64,000 nt of DNA from Lamellibrachia columna (Eukaryota > Annelida > Polychaeta > Sabellida > Siboglinidae): contig OY759270.1 in NCBI GenBank assembly GCA_963662155.1, forward strand, positions 54,148,374 to 54,212,373. Direction: 5' to 3'. Shown here piece by piece: positions 23,079 to 36,300 of this stretch. A program made the position numbers and the translations under genes. Position 1 is the stretch's first letter. Each line of letters opens with the position of its first letter. A model generated the notes under the pieces. The model was not told the origin of the DNA. It worked only from the letters and a program-made list of their open reading frames with translations, and searched no databases.

Positions 23079-24337
23079 ATATACAGTAGTACCTGCCTTC
23101 AACGGACCCTCCGATGAGCGGACACCTGCTATGGCGGGACACTTTCTCAATGTACGGACTGTTTTACCATGTTAATGTTCCTCTGATGAGCGGACACCTG
23201 GTGAACGCGGACAGCGGACAGGATATTTTGGTTTTCTGTCCCTGCTAAGACGGACAGTAATCATTATTTTCGTAATTTTTTTCTCGAAATATTTTATTTC
23301 CAAAATGGCGACGGACAGACAGCACGGTGTGTAGTGGGAAAAACAACGTTATATCGCGAATTCGGATATAAGACTCGTGGACCCCGATTTTCTGCCGCCG
23401 GAGGAAATACCAAATGGGCCTGCTTAAACCTACTTAGAATTGCTTTGACAATTCTCAAGAAACAGGTGAACAATGTTAACGACAATGAACGACTGTCAAC
23501 AAGTGGTTTGTTTGGCGCTGCCGCCGACATCAATCGCTGATGTTGGCTTCGCTTAGGTGGTTTGTAATTGCAATCGAGATTCACAAATACGCCTCGCATA
23601 AGAATCAGATAAACATTCTTAAGTGCAATTTAGTATGCAGTACTAATATGACACTGGGGTAAAATGGCATGCCTCGAATATAAACAACGTGAAACCAACA
23701 TGCCAAAGGCGCTACTTGTGCGCGAAAATACGAATTCCCATCCGCATATTAAACGGCGAATCGCTGCTAAGTTGTGCATCATAAATTTATGCTTCGGTCG
23801 AGATCAGTTGAGAATCGAGGTGAAACGATTATTAATTCTGCCCATTGCCTTTTTCTATGTTTAATCAGCTTACATACTGCGTGTGTCAACTCATATACGT
23901 TTTCGGCTGCTCAAATCCAGGTTATTATTTTCGATTCGTAGGCCTATTAGTTCAGTACATCGTCATCATAGTTCCATAACGGTATACGTACATGTATTTT
24001 ATTCACTTAACGATTAAATAGTTGACTCGTTTAATAAGCTCTATAAACTGCATATTGCCGTATAAGACAGTGCTGCAAGCACACTGTGGCATCGACAGCG
24101 TTCTTGGACTTGGAGCAGCGGGCGGCGATCGCTGTTGTTTAGTAGCACCCTGGTGGCAGACATGGGAACACCTAATGCGCCTTATTTCAGCCCTCCACTC
24201 CAGCATGCTTGTCTCTCCGATGAGGGGACACCTGCCATGTAGTGACACTTATACTTGGATACAGAAGTGTCCGTTGAAGGATGGTACTACTATATATATA
24301 TATAATTATATAATATATATACAGGGCCTGTATATAG

Positions 24338-24390
<53 letters not shown>

Positions 24391-27300
24391 GAGTTTTATT
24401 TTCATCCTTAAAATATTCTATTGAATCCACCACAAGCTCTGTTGAAAACGACATGTATGAGACGACACAAGTGTGTTTAATTGACATTATACTTAACACC
24501 ATCTCTTACCTACCAAGGACAGTGTTCACAAAATGTTTCACATATTGTCTGATTCACGTACTACTCAATTAAATCGTCCTCACCTTCTCACTCTCGGTAT
24601 CGAGTGCTGACGTTGCCTCGTCCAGCAAGAGGATCTTTGGATTACGCACGAGGGCGCGGGCGATGGCGATTCTCTGCTTCTGTCCCCCGCTCATCTGCAC
24701 ACCTTTGTCGCCCACTTTTGTCTCGTAGCCCTGCAATAAGTGCAAGTATTGTTTGGGTAAAATATAATAGGAAAATGTGTCCAGGATTGTTGACATTGTT
24801 GCAGTCTGAACACCTGAAGAAGGAAACATTACCTTCTGTGGTAGAGAGACAATAAAATTGTGGATATTGGTCTGAAGAAGGAAACATTGCATGTGGTAGA
24901 GAGACAATAAAGTTGTGAATGTTGGTCTGAACAAGGAAACATTACCTGTGGTAGAGAGACAATAAAATTGTGGATATTTGTCTGAATAAGGAAACATTAC
25001 CTGTGGTAGAGAGACAATGAAGTTGTGGATGTTGGCCTGAAGAAGGAAACATTGCCTGTGGTAGAGAGACAATAAAGTTGTGGATGTTGGCCTGAAGAAG
25101 GAAACATTACCTGTGGTAGAGAGACAATGAAGTTGTGGATGTTGGCCTGAAGAAGCAAACATTACCTGTGGTAGAGAGACAATGAAGTTGTGGATGTTGG
25201 CCTGAAGAAGGAAACATTACCTGTGGTAGAGAGACAATGACGTTGTGGATGTTGGCCTGAAGAGGGAAACATTGCCTGTGGTAGAGAGACAGTGAAGTTG
25301 TGGATGTTGGCCTGAAGAAGGAAACATTGCCTGTGGTAGAGAGACAATGAAGTTGTGGATGTTGGCCTGAAGAAGCAAACATTGCCTGTGGTAGAGAGAC
25401 AATGAAGTTGTGGATGTTGGCCTGAAGAAGGAAACATTGCCTGTGGTAGAGAGACAATGAAGTTGTGGATGTTGGCCTGAAGAAGGAAACATTACCTGTG
25501 GTAGAGAGACAATGAAGTTGTGGATGTTGGCCTGAAGAAGCAAACATTACCTGTGGTAGAGAGACAATGACGTTGTGGATGTTGGCATGAAGAAGGAAAC
25601 ATTACCTGTGGTAGAGAGACAATGAAGTTGTGGATGTTGACCTGAAGAAGGAAACATTACCTGTGGTAGAGAGACAATGAAGTTGTGGATGTTGGCCTGA
25701 AGAAGGAAACATTGCCTGTGGTAGAGAGACAATAAAGTTGTGGATGTTTGCCTGAAGAAGGAAACATTACCTGTGGTAGAGAGACAATGAAGTTGTGGAT
25801 GTTGACCTGAAGAAGGAAACATTACCTGTGGAGGAGAGACAATAAAGTTGTGGAAGTTGGTCTGAAGAAGGAAACATTGCCTGTGGTAGAGAGACAATGA
25901 CGTTGTGGATGTTGGCCTGAAGAAGGAAACATTACCTGTGGTAGAGAGACAATAAAGTTGTGGATGTTGGCCTGAAGAAGCAAACATTACCTGTGGTAGA
26001 GAGACAATGAAGTTGTGGATGTTGGCCTGAAGAAGGAAACATTACCTGTGGTAGAGAGACAATGAAGTTGTGGATGTTGGCCTGAAGAAGGAAACATTAC
26101 CTGTGGTAGAGAGACAATGACGTTGTGGATGTTGGCCTGAAGAAGGAAACATTACCTGTGGTAGAGAGACAATGAAGTTGTGGATGTTGGCCTGAAGAAG
26201 GAAACATTACCTGTGGTAGAGAGACAATGACGTTGTGGATGTTGGCCTGAAGAAGGAAACATTACCTGTGGTAGAGAGACAATGAAGTTGTGGATGTTGG
26301 CCTGAAGAAGGAAACATTGCCTGTGGTAGAGAGACAGTGAAGTTGTGGATGTTGGCCTGAAGAAGGAAACATTACCTGTGGTAGAGAGACAATGACGTTG
26401 TGGATGTTGGCCTGAAGAAGGAAACATTACCTGTGGTAGAGAGACAATGAAGTTGTGGATGTTGGCCTGAAGAAGGAAACATTACCTGTGGTAGAGAGAC
26501 AATGAAGTTGTGGATGTTGGCCTGAAGAAGGAAACATTACCTGTGGTAGAGAGACAATGGCGTTGTGGATGTTGGCCTGAAGAAGGAAACATTACCTGTG
26601 GTAGAGAGACAATGAAGTTGTGGATGTTGGCCTGAAGAAGGAAACATTGCCTGTGATAGAGAGACAATGAACTTGTGGATGTTGGCCTGAAGAAGGAAAC
26701 ATTACCTGTGGTAGAGAGACAATGAAGTTGTGGATGTTGGCCTGAAGAAGGAAACATTACCTGTGGTAGAGAGACAATTAAGTTGTGGATGTTGGCCTGA
26801 AGAAGGAAACATTACCTGTGGTAGAGAGACAATAAAGTTGTGGATATTGGCCTGAAGAAGGAAACATTACCTGTGGTAGAGAGACAATGAAGTTGTGGAT
26901 GTTGGCCTGAAGAAGGAAACATTGCCTGTGATAGAGAGACAATGAACTTGTGGATGTTGGCCTGAAGAAGGAAACATTGCCTGTGGTAGAGACAATAAAG
27001 TTGTGGATGTTGGCCTGAAGAAGGAAACATTACCTGTGGTAGAGAGACAATGAAGTTGTGGATGTTGGCCTGAAGAAGCAAACATTACCTGTGGTAGAGA
27101 GACAATGAAGTTGTGGATGTTGGCCTGAAGAAGGAAACATTACCTGTGGTAGAGAGACAATGACGTTGTGGATGTTGGCCTGAAGAGGGAAACATTGCCT
27201 GTGGTAGAGAGACAGTGAAGTTGTGGATGTTGGCCTGAAGAAGGAAACATTGCCTGTGGTAGAGAGACAATGAAGTTGTGGATGTTGGCCTGAAGAAGCA

Positions 27301-30300
27301 AACATTGCCTGTGGTAGAGAGACAATGAAGTTGTGGATGTTGGCCTGAAGAAGGAAACATTGCCTGTGGTAGAGAGACAATGAAGTTGTGGATGTTGGCC
27401 TGAAGAAGGAAACATTACCTGTGGTAGAGAGACAATGAAGTTGTGGATGTTGGCCTGAAGAAGCAAACATTACCTGTGGTAGAGAGACAATGACATTGTG
27501 GATGTTGGCATGAAGAAGGAAACATTACCTGTGGTAGAGAGACAATGAAGTTGTGGATGTTGACCTGAAGAAGGAAACATTACCTGTGGTAGAGAGACAA
27601 TGAAGTTGTGGATGTTGGCCTGAAGAAGGAAACATTGCCTGTGGTAGAGAGACAATAAAGTTGTGGATGTTTGCCTGAAGAAGGAAACATTACCTGTGGT
27701 AGAGAGACAATGAAGTTGTGGATGTTGACCTGAAGAAGGAAACATTACCTGTGGAGGAGAGACAATAAAGTTGTGGAAGTTGGTCTGAAGAAGGAAACAT
27801 TGCCTGTGGTAGAGAGACAATGACGTTGTGGATGTTGGCCTGAAGAAGGAAACATTACCTGTGGTAGAGAGACAATAAAGTTGTGGATGTTGGCCTGAAG
27901 AAGCAAACATTACCTGTGGTAGAGAGACAATGAAGTTGTGGATGTTGGCCTGAAGAAGGAAACATTACCTGTGGTAGAGAGACAATGAAGTTGTGGATGT
28001 TGGCCTGAAGAAGGAAACATTACCTGTGGTAGAGAGACAATGACGTTGTGGATGTTGGCCTGAAGAAGGAAACATTACCTGTGATAGAGAGACAATGAAG
28101 TTGTGGATGTTGGCCTGAAGAAGGAAACATTACCTGTGGTAGAGAGACAATGACGTTGTGGATGTTGGCCTGAAGAAGGAAACATTACCTGTGGTAGAGA
28201 GACAATGAAGTTGTGGATGTTGGCCTGAAGAAGGAAACATTGCCTGTGGTAGAGAGACAGTGAAGTTGTGGATGTTGGCCTGAAGAAGGAAACATTACCT
28301 GTGGTAGAGAGACAATGACGTTGTGGATGTTGGCCTGAAGAAGGAAACATTACCTGTGGTAGAGAGACAATGAAGTTGTGGATGTTGGCCTGAAGAAGGA
28401 AACATTACCTGTGGTAGAGAGACAATGAAGTTGTGGATGTTGGCCTGAAGAAGGAAACATTACCTGTGGTAGAGAGACAATGGCGTTGTGGATGTTGGCC
28501 TGAAGAAGGAAACATTACCTGTGGTAGAGAGACAATGAAGTTGTGGATGTTGGCCTGAAGAAGGAAACATTGCCTGTGATAGAGAGACAATGAACTTGTG
28601 GATGTTGGCCTGAAGAAGGAAACATTACCTGTGGTAGAGAGACAATGAAGTTGTGGATGTTGGCCTGAAGAAGGAAACATTACCTGTGGTAGAGAGACAA
28701 TTAAGTTGTGGATGTTGGCCTGAAGAAGGAAACATTACCTGTGGTAGAGAGACAATAAAGTTGTGGATATTGGCCTGAAGAAGGAAACATTACCTGTGGT
28801 AGAGAGACAATGAAGTTGTGGATGTTGGCCTGAAGAAGGAAACATTGCCTGTGGTAGAGAGACAATAAAGTTGTGGATGTTTGCCTGAAGAAGGAAACAT
28901 TACCTGTGGTAGAGAGACAATGAAGTTGTGGATGTTGACCTGAAGAAGGAAACATTACCTGTGGAGGAGAGACAATAAAGTTGTGGAAGTTGGTCTGAAG
29001 AAGGAAACATTGCCTGTGGTAGAGAGACAATGACATTGTGGATGTTGGCCTGAAGAAGGAAACATTACCTGTGGTAGAGAGACAATAAAGTTGTGGATGT
29101 TGGCCTGAAGAAGCAAACATTACCTGTGGTAGAGAGACAATGAAGTTGTGGATGTTGGCCTGAAGAAGGAAACATTACCTGTGGTAGAGAGACAATGAAG
29201 TTGTGGATGTTGGCCTGAAGAAGGAAACATTACCTGTGGTAGAGAGACAATGACGTTGTGGATGTTGGCCTGAAGAAGGAAACATTACCTGTGGTAGAGA
29301 GACAATGAAGTTGTGGATGTTGGCCTGAAGAAGGAAACATTACCTGTGGTAGAGAGACAATGACGTTGTGGATGTTGGCCTGAAGAAGGAAACATTACCT
29401 GTGGTAGAGAGACAATGAAGTTGTGGATGTTGGCCTGAAGAAGGAAACATTGCCTGTGGTAGAGAGACAGTGAAGTTGTGGATGTTGGCCTGAAGAAGGA
29501 AACATTACCTGTGGTAGAGAGACAATGACGTTGTGGATGTTGGCCTGAAGAAGGAAACATTACCTGTGGTAGAGAGACAATGAAGTTGTGGATGTTGGCC
29601 TGAAGAAGGAAACATTACCTGTGGTAGAGAGACAATGAAGTTGTGGATGTTGGCCTGAAGAAGGAAACATTACCTGTGGTAGAGAGACAATGGCGTTGTG
29701 GATGTTGGCCTGAAGAAGGAAACATTACCTGTGGTAGAGAGACAATGAAGTTGTGGATGTTGGCCTGAAGAAGGAAACATTGCCTGTGATAGAGAGACAA
29801 TGAACTTGTGGATGTTGGCCTGAAGAAGGAAACATTACCTGTGGTAGAGAGACAATGAAGTTGTGGATGTTGGCCTGAAGAAGGAAACATTACCTGTGGT
29901 AGAGAGACAATTAAGTTGTGGATGTTGGCCTGAAGAAGGAAACATTACCTGTGGTAGAGAGACAATAAAGTTGTGGATATTGGCCTGAAGAAGGAAACAT
30001 TACCTGTGGTAGAGCCACAATAAAGTCGTGGATGTTGACCTGAAGAAGGAAACATTACCTGTGGTAGAGCCACAATAAAGTCGTGGATGTTGGCCTGAAG
30101 AAGGAAATATTACCTGTGGTAGAGAGACAATAAAGTTGTGGATATTGGCCTGAAGAAGGAAACATTACCTGTGGTAGAGCCACAATAAAGTCGTGGATGT
30201 TGACCTGAAGAAGGAAACATTACCTGTGGTAGAGCCACAATAAAGTCGTGGATGTTGGCCTGAAGAAGGAAACATTACCTGTGGTAGAGAGACAATGAAG

Positions 30301-33300
30301 TCGTGGATGTTGGCCTGAAGAAGGAAACATTACCTGTGGTAGAGAGACAATAAAGTTGTGGATATTGGCCTGAAGAAGGAAACATTACCTGTGGTAGAGA
30401 GACAATAAAGTTGTGGATGTTGACCTGAAGAAGAAAACATTACCTGTGGTAGAGAGACAATAAAGTTGTGGATATTGGCCTGAAGAAGGAAACATTACCT
30501 GTGGTAGAGAGACAATAAAGTTGTGGATGTTGACCTGAAGAAGGAAATATTACCTGTGGTAGAGAGACAATAAAGTTGTGGATATTGGCCTGAAGAAGGA
30601 AACATTACCTGTGGTAGAGCCACAATAAAGTCGTGGATGTTGACCTGAAGAAGGAAACATTACCTGTGGTAGAGCCACAATAAAGTCGTGGATGTTGGCC
30701 TGAAGAAGGAAACATTACCTGTGGTAGAGAGACAATGAAGTTGTGGATGTTGGCCTGAAGAAGGAAACATTACCTGTGGTAGAGAGACAATAAAGTTGTG
30801 GATATTGGCCTGAAGAAGGAAACATTACCTGTGGTAGAGAGACAATAAAGTTGTGGATGTTGACCTGAAGAAGGAAACATTACCTGTGGTAGAGCCACAA
30901 TAAAGTCGTGGATGTTAGCCTGAAGATGGAAACATTACCTGTGGTAGAGAGACAATGAAGTTGTGGATGTTGACCTGAAGAAGGAAACATTGCCTGTGGT
31001 AGAGAGACAATAAAGTTGTGGATATTGGCCTGAAGAAGGAAACATTACCTGTGGTAGAGAGACAATAAAGTCGTGGATGTTGACCTGAAGAAGGAAACAT
31101 TACCTGTGGTAGAGAGACAATAAAGTTGTGGATATTGGCCTGAAGAAGGAAACATTACCTGTGGTAGAGAGACAATAAAGTTGTGGATATTGGCCTGAAG
31201 AAGGAAACATTACCTGTGGTAGAGCCACAATAAAATTGTGGATGTTGGCCTGAAGAAGGAAACATTACCTGTGGTAGAGAGACAATAAAGTTGTGGATGT
31301 TGGCCTGAAGAAGGAAACATTACCTGTGGTAGAGAGACAGTGAAGTTGTGGATGTTGGCATGAAGAAGGAAACATTACCTGTGGTAGAGAGACAATAAAG
31401 TTGTGGATGTTGGCCTGAAGAAGGAAACATTACCTGTGGTAGAGAGACAGTGAAGTTGTGGATGTTGGCCTGAAGAAGGAAACATTACCTGTGGTAGAGA
31501 GACAATGAAGTTGTGGATGTTGGCCTGAAGAAGGAAACATTACCTGTGGTAGAGAGACAATAAAGTTGTGGATGTTGGTCTGAGGAAGGAAACATTACCT
31601 GTGGTAGAGAGACAATAAAGTTGTGGATGTTGGCCTGAAGAAGGAAACATTACCTGTGGTAGAGAGACAATAAAGTTGTGGATGTTGGCCTGAAGAAGGA
31701 AACATTACCTGTGGTAGAGAGACAGTGAAGTTGTGGATGTTGGCATGAAGAAGGAAACATTACCTGTGGTAGAGAGTCAATAAAGTTGTGGATGTTGGCC
31801 TGAAGAAGGAAACATTACCTGTGGTAGAGAGACAATAAAGTTGTGGATGTTGGCCTGAAGAAGGAAACATTACCTGTGGTAGAGAGACAGTGAAGTTGTG
31901 GATGTTGGCATGAAGAAGGAAACATTACCTGTGGTAGAGAGACAATAAAGTTGTGGATGTTGGCCTGAAGAAGGAAACATTACCTGTGGTAGAGAGACAA
32001 TAAAGTTGTGGATGTTGGCCTGAAGAAGGAAACATTACCTGTGGTAGAGAGACAATGAAGTTGTGGATGTTGGCCTGAAGAAGGAAACATTACCTGTGGT
32101 AGAGAGACAATAAAGTTGTGGATGTTGGCCTGAAGAAGGAAATATTACCTGTGGTAGAGAGACAATGAAGTTGTGGATGTTGGCCTGAAGAAGGAAACAT
32201 TACCTGTGGTAGAGAGACAATGAAGTTGTGGATGTTGGTCTGAGGAAGGAAACATTACCTGTGGTAGAGAGACAATAAAGTTGTGGATGTTGGCCTGAAG
32301 AAGGAAACATTACCTGTGGTAGAGAGACAGTGAAGTTGTGGATGTTGGCATGAAGAAGGAAACATTACCTGTGGTAGAGCCACAATAAAGTTGTGGATGT
32401 TGGCCTGCCTTGCGGCTTCAGTGATCTCATTCATCGGTACTTCTCGACTGTTGTCTCCGTACGCAATGTTCTCAGCGATGCTACAGTTGAATAAGACAGG
32501 CTCCTGAGAGACAAGTCCAATCTGGGCACGCAGCCAAGCGATGTTGTATTCTCTCAGTCGATGGCCGTCGATCAGCTACAGCCACATTGAATGATTTTTG
32601 TAGTACACATTTAAGGAGAGACACGGCAGACAAATCAGGTTTTTACTCTGCCTTGTTTTAACACATCCTTGTTTCATTTGTCAGTGTTATGTAAGAAATT
32701 CATGAATTTAATTATATAATAATTGCCAAAAAATATTGTACATCTGCAACCCAAAAACCTGACTTATTGTCTTACTTTACAGATGATTATGTCAGTTCTG
32801 TTGATGGGCATTGTCACTGAAAGGTTGGATTCTTAATAAATAATAATAAATCCATTTTTCAAACAATTTCAAACAACACATTTGAACTTCTGGTGAAAAC
32901 AACAATCAGAAAACTCTTGGGAAGTCTCACAGCAGGCGAGTCTTCAGGGGAGCTTGGGGAGTTCAAATAAACCCCTCTTTTGAGAGAATTTTGTTTAAAT
33001 GTGACATTTTTCAGAAATCATCCCAGCGGGCAGAACTCCCAGTTAATGATTGTGTACGCATTTCGTGTTTTACCATTTTAATGCTATGTCATCAACGCTG
33101 ATTTTTTAGTTGTTTTTCTTTGGTACAATTTCTGTAGTTAATTGCTCTGAGTAATCTGATTGCCGTCCAAAGCACCAGGTGGCAAATGCACAATTTCTGA
33201 CATAACAATGAAGCATATGCAGAATCCTATTTGTGGTATCTAGCCTTATGAGATATCTATTTGTGTTATCTAGCCTGATGAGATATATATTTGTGTTATC

Positions 33301-36300
33301 TAGCCTGATGAGATATCGATTTTGTTTTTAGACATATTCACACTGCTAGCATTTGCAGTCAGTATACAATTTGTTCCATTCATTTATCATCCACTTTGAA
33401 AATGAACTTACTTATATTTCATGTCCTCTTGTTCTTCAACCTTCGATAAGTTGCGTCTATGAATATCTTCGTAATCATTCAATTAAAAAAAAATATTTGA
33501 TCTCCTCGTTTCTGGTGTTATCACTTCCTAGCCTGTATACGTGCAGTTTTCTAAATGTATTTTCTTCATTAAGTGGAAACTGACAATCATAAAAGGAACT
33601 ACTTTGGAATTCTGGAAAAGAATTTGTGAAAGTGGCTACAAAAAAGAGCAACAAAATGTAATTTTTGATGTAAGAAAATTTTACTTGGTAGATACGAAAT
33701 CCACTGCGAAATTGAATTATCCATTATAGCGCCAGATTATATTTGCACACAAGGTTCCTCCCAAGAAACAACCAAAAAAAATAAAACATATTTGTGTGAG
33801 CTCATTTTCAGGTGTCACATTCTGATAAATCTACATTTTGCAACTTTTTAGATGAGTCACTGCAGGCAAACTACTGGCGTGTGATAGTAGTCGTCAACAT
33901 TGCACTCACATGTAAGGGTATTACACCAAATACAATGTCTGGGAGAAAGGGCCTGTGTCCAGTTATAAAGGAGAAAACAAGAAAGTACTCACAAGGGAGC
34001 CGTGAGTGGGGTCATAGAAGGAGAAGACAAGAAAGTACTCACAAGGGAGCCGTGAGTGGGGTCATAGGAGAAGACAGGAAAGTACTCACAGAGAGCCGTG
34101 AGTGGGGTCGTAGAAGAAGACGACAGGAAAGTACTCACAAGGGAGCCGTAAGTGGGGTAGCAGAAGGAGAAGACAGGAAAGTACTCTCAAGGGAGCCGTG
34201 AGTGGGGTCACAGAAAGAGAAGACAGGAAAGTACTCACAAGGGAGCTGTGAGTGGGGTCATAGAAGGAGAAGACAGGAAAGTACTCACAAGGGAGCCGTG
34301 TGTGGGGTCACAGAAAGAGAAGACAGGAAAGTACTCACAAGGGAGCTGTGAGTGGGGTCGTAGAAGGAGAAGACAGGAAAGTATTCACAAGGGAGCCGTA
34401 AGTGGGGTAGCAGAAGGAGAAGACAGGAAAGTACTCACAAGGGAGCCGTGAGTGGGGTCATAGAAGGAGAAGACAGAAAAGTACTCTCAAGGGAGCCGTG
34501 AGTGAGGTCACAGAAAGAGAAGACAGGAAAGTACTCACAAGGGAGCCGTGAGTGGGGTCATAGAAGGAGAAGACAGGAAAGTACTCTCAAGGGAGCCGTG
34601 AGTGGGGTCACAGAAAGAGAAGACAGGAAAGTACTCTCAAGGGAGCCGTGAGTGGGGTCATAGAAGAAGACAGGAAAATACTCTCAAGGGAGCCATGAGT
34701 GGAGTCATAGAAGGAGAAGACAGGAAAGTACTCACAAGGGAGCCGTGTGTGGGGTCGTAGAAGCGCTCCAGTAGTTGTACTATGGTGCTCTTGCCACAGC
34801 CGCTACTGCCCACCAGTGCAACAGTCTTGCCTGGTTCAATCACAATGCTCATGTTCTTGAGAACGGTGACGGTCGGACGACTTGGGTAGCGGAACTGAAC
34901 CTCCTGTAACTCTACGGCTCCTTCTGCTGATTGCTGCAATAGTCAGCCAAGTATATCAAGAACACTTTAATGAAACAAATGTCAAAGTAGTAAGACAAGT
35001 AGAATTACTTATAAGAATGGGCTTCACTGTGATAGTTGAACCCTAAAATATCACTAGAAATACTAACACCTGGTGAAGTGAGTCAGAAAACCCTAAAATG
35101 CTAAAGAATAGTTCGGGAATATTAGCTATATATTCTATGAATGTGACAAAAATGCCAAAGAGGCTTCTTCGTGGATACAAATTAACTACAATTTTGAATT
35201 TTCAAGGAAACATGATCAAGTTTCTGTAAAAAATATGAATGATAAAAAAGTCAGATAAAAAGCACAGAAGCAATGGCATATGTGACTACAGAAAATTTCA
35301 ACTAATGCCCAAGAGGTGAAGGTACCTCACCGGTTTGAGACCGTCAGTGGAGAAGGCATCAATCTCAGATTCACGATCAATTATGTTAAATATTCTGGCT
35401 GCTGCAGCCTTTGCATCCGCATAGTCTGGAACAAAAGCATTCCCTTGGCCCATGCCCATGGCTCCGAATACGATTGCCCCAAACACCCTGCAACAGGAAA
35501 CAATGAACAACAAGGAGGGAACATCAGCCATCATTGGTAAGTGCAGGAGGTTGATCAAGACACTTAAAGAGGCACGAGTTGGACAGATTGTATTGTCAGG
35601 GATATTACCAATAATGGGAGGCAGGGGTGAGGAATATAGGAACTGTAGGAGGATGGCGATCAACACACAGGTACAGAAGGTATGTGTGGAGGAGGGAGTA
35701 GGCTTCGTATACATGTGGTTAAACTTTGTGGGAAGAGGTGACTTTTTCATGAGAGATGGACTTCATCTGACAGGGAAGGGCGCAGCAGTTCTTGCGTGTG
35801 AGTTTGTCAGAGTTGTCGACGAGGGCACAGGTACCATAAATTATTTAAACTAGATGCGCAGGGAGAACTGACAGAGAAAACTCAAAGGAGTACTACTACA
35901 AATACACATCCAAAGAAATGTTCACAAAAAATTTCAGACAATGAACTTAACTGTGTATGCTTAAATACCAGGAGCATAGTTAATAAAAAAGTGAGTTAGA
36001 CATTATGGTAGCAGATATTGATCCTCATGTAATAGGCATCAGGCATGAAGATATAGTAGATGCTGAGTTAGCACTGACAGGCTATGTAATGTTTAGGAAG
36101 GATAGACGAGAAAGAAGGGGAGGTGGAGTAATTTTATATATTATATTAAAGAATCTATCCAAGCATATGAAATAACACTGAAAAGTGAAGCAGATAGTGT
36201 GGAAGCAATTTGGTGTAACATAGTTACCAGGAACTCAACATTAACAATAGGAGTAGTTTATCGTAGTCCTAACATAGGACAAGAGGAAGATGTAAAATTA

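Noticed and set aside
22731..23175. [10 protein letters not shown] frames
   Set aside because: Translation of a TA/TATG microsatellite.
24569..31100. Many 90-200-codon minus-strand frames with [14 protein letters not shown] sequence
   Set aside because: They are frames through the 55-bp array; only the ABCB1-derived phase ([12 protein letters not shown]) has a biological source.
35452..35515. N-terminal extension of the CR1 ORF1 frame ([11 protein letters not shown]...)
   Set aside because: These codons are the antisense of ABCB1 exon 13; the transposon part starts near 35515.
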